From the NCBI RefSeq assembly GCF_001949145.1, contig NW_019091685.1, positions 138,818 through 194,958 of the forward strand: DNA of 56,141 nt, written 5' to 3'. A model generated the notes under the pieces. That model was not told the origin of the DNA. It did not search any database and saw nothing but the letters and a program-made list of their open reading frames with translations. The stretch is from Acanthaster planci. Lineage: Eukaryota; Echinodermata; Asteroidea; Valvatida; Acanthasteridae. Of the stretch, positions 55,952 to 56,141 are shown piece by piece. Made by a program: the position numbers and the translations under genes. Positions within the stretch are counted from its first letter, which is position 1. Every line of letters begins with the position of its first letter.

Positions 55952-56141
55952 ACATTCCTTCTCATGTTTCTTCGCACATTTTTACATCGTTGGTTTGTCT
56001 TCAACCACTGCAACTTCTGTTCTCATGTCAGGCCCTGAAATTTTTGACAAGTTTCGAGGTAGTGGCCCAATTCTCTGACTTTGCAATACAAACAGCTAAT
56101 CCTCTCTGGAGTCATTGCAGATGCATTGCTTTCACTAGGGG

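Larger units (their letters stand above)
51784..56141 (-). mobile_element. BEL/Pao LTR retrotransposon, 3' part, decayed
   Basis: Minus-strand element with the domain order gag zinc knuckle, aspartic protease-like (DUF1758), reverse transcriptase, RNase H (A17 Pao type), H2C2 zinc site, integrase and DUF5641. The 5' LTR and most of gag lie beyond 56141. In-frame stops and frame changes show it is inactive in this form. Confidence 0.9.

Noticed and set aside
1-56141. CRISPR arrays, operons, ribosome binding sites or rho-independent terminators
   Set aside because: The sequence is eukaryotic; the tandem arrays found are minisatellites without spacer structure.

Overview
This window is animal nuclear DNA, AT-rich and intron-rich, with one assembly gap (N run at 37998-38513). 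The kinds of sequence present (SUEL-type lectin domain, CYP3-like P450, BEL/Pao, Transib, PIF/Harbinger, Polinton and DD41D relics, tRNA-derived SINEs) fit a marine invertebrate. The phylum cannot be fixed from sequence alone. Almost all real protein-coding signal is either short exons with GT-AG boundaries or decayed transposon genes.

Layout. 1-60 is the 3' tail of a SINE. 164-4105 is a decayed Transib (RAG1-related) DNA transposon with recognisable terminal inverted repeats. 4567-5510 holds two minisatellites and two simple repeats. 6468-6772 is an exon of a SUEL/rhamnose-binding lectin domain. 8861-10200 (minus) is a fragment of a Polinton/Maverick DNA polymerase gene. 10929-12730 is a 3'-truncated mariner-like element with a DD41D transposase. 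13843-17400 is a tyrosine-recombinase-like gene with its own TATA box, bracketed by two direct repeats that each carry a conserved hairpin. 19063-25378 is a degenerate copy of a P450 gene, reduced to its first and last exons. 27848-50374 is the intact tandem copy: I can follow 13 exons with matching splice phases that encode a 507-residue CYP3-like cytochrome P450. 51300-56141 (minus) is the 3' part of a decayed BEL/Pao LTR retrotransposon.

The P450 tandem pair is the main host feature. The two copies share about 0.7 kb upstream of exon 1, exon 1, parts of intron 1, the last intron, the last exon and about 0.85 kb of 3' flank. The left copy has intron 1 joined directly to the last intron near 23830, so a deletion removed 11 exons. 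The right copy reads open throughout. Its introns carry a PIF/Harbinger element (intron 2), two head-to-head SINEs (intron 3), and two small foldback elements plus the assembly gap (intron 6). Its heme-binding, ExxR and PERF motifs are present, but the usual I-helix threonine is alanine.

The most unusual items are the tyrosine-recombinase gene between hairpin-bearing direct repeats, the Transib element ending in a heptamer identical to the V(D)J recombination-signal heptamer, the P450 exon-deletion copy, and a perfect 59-bp palindrome at 20477-20535.
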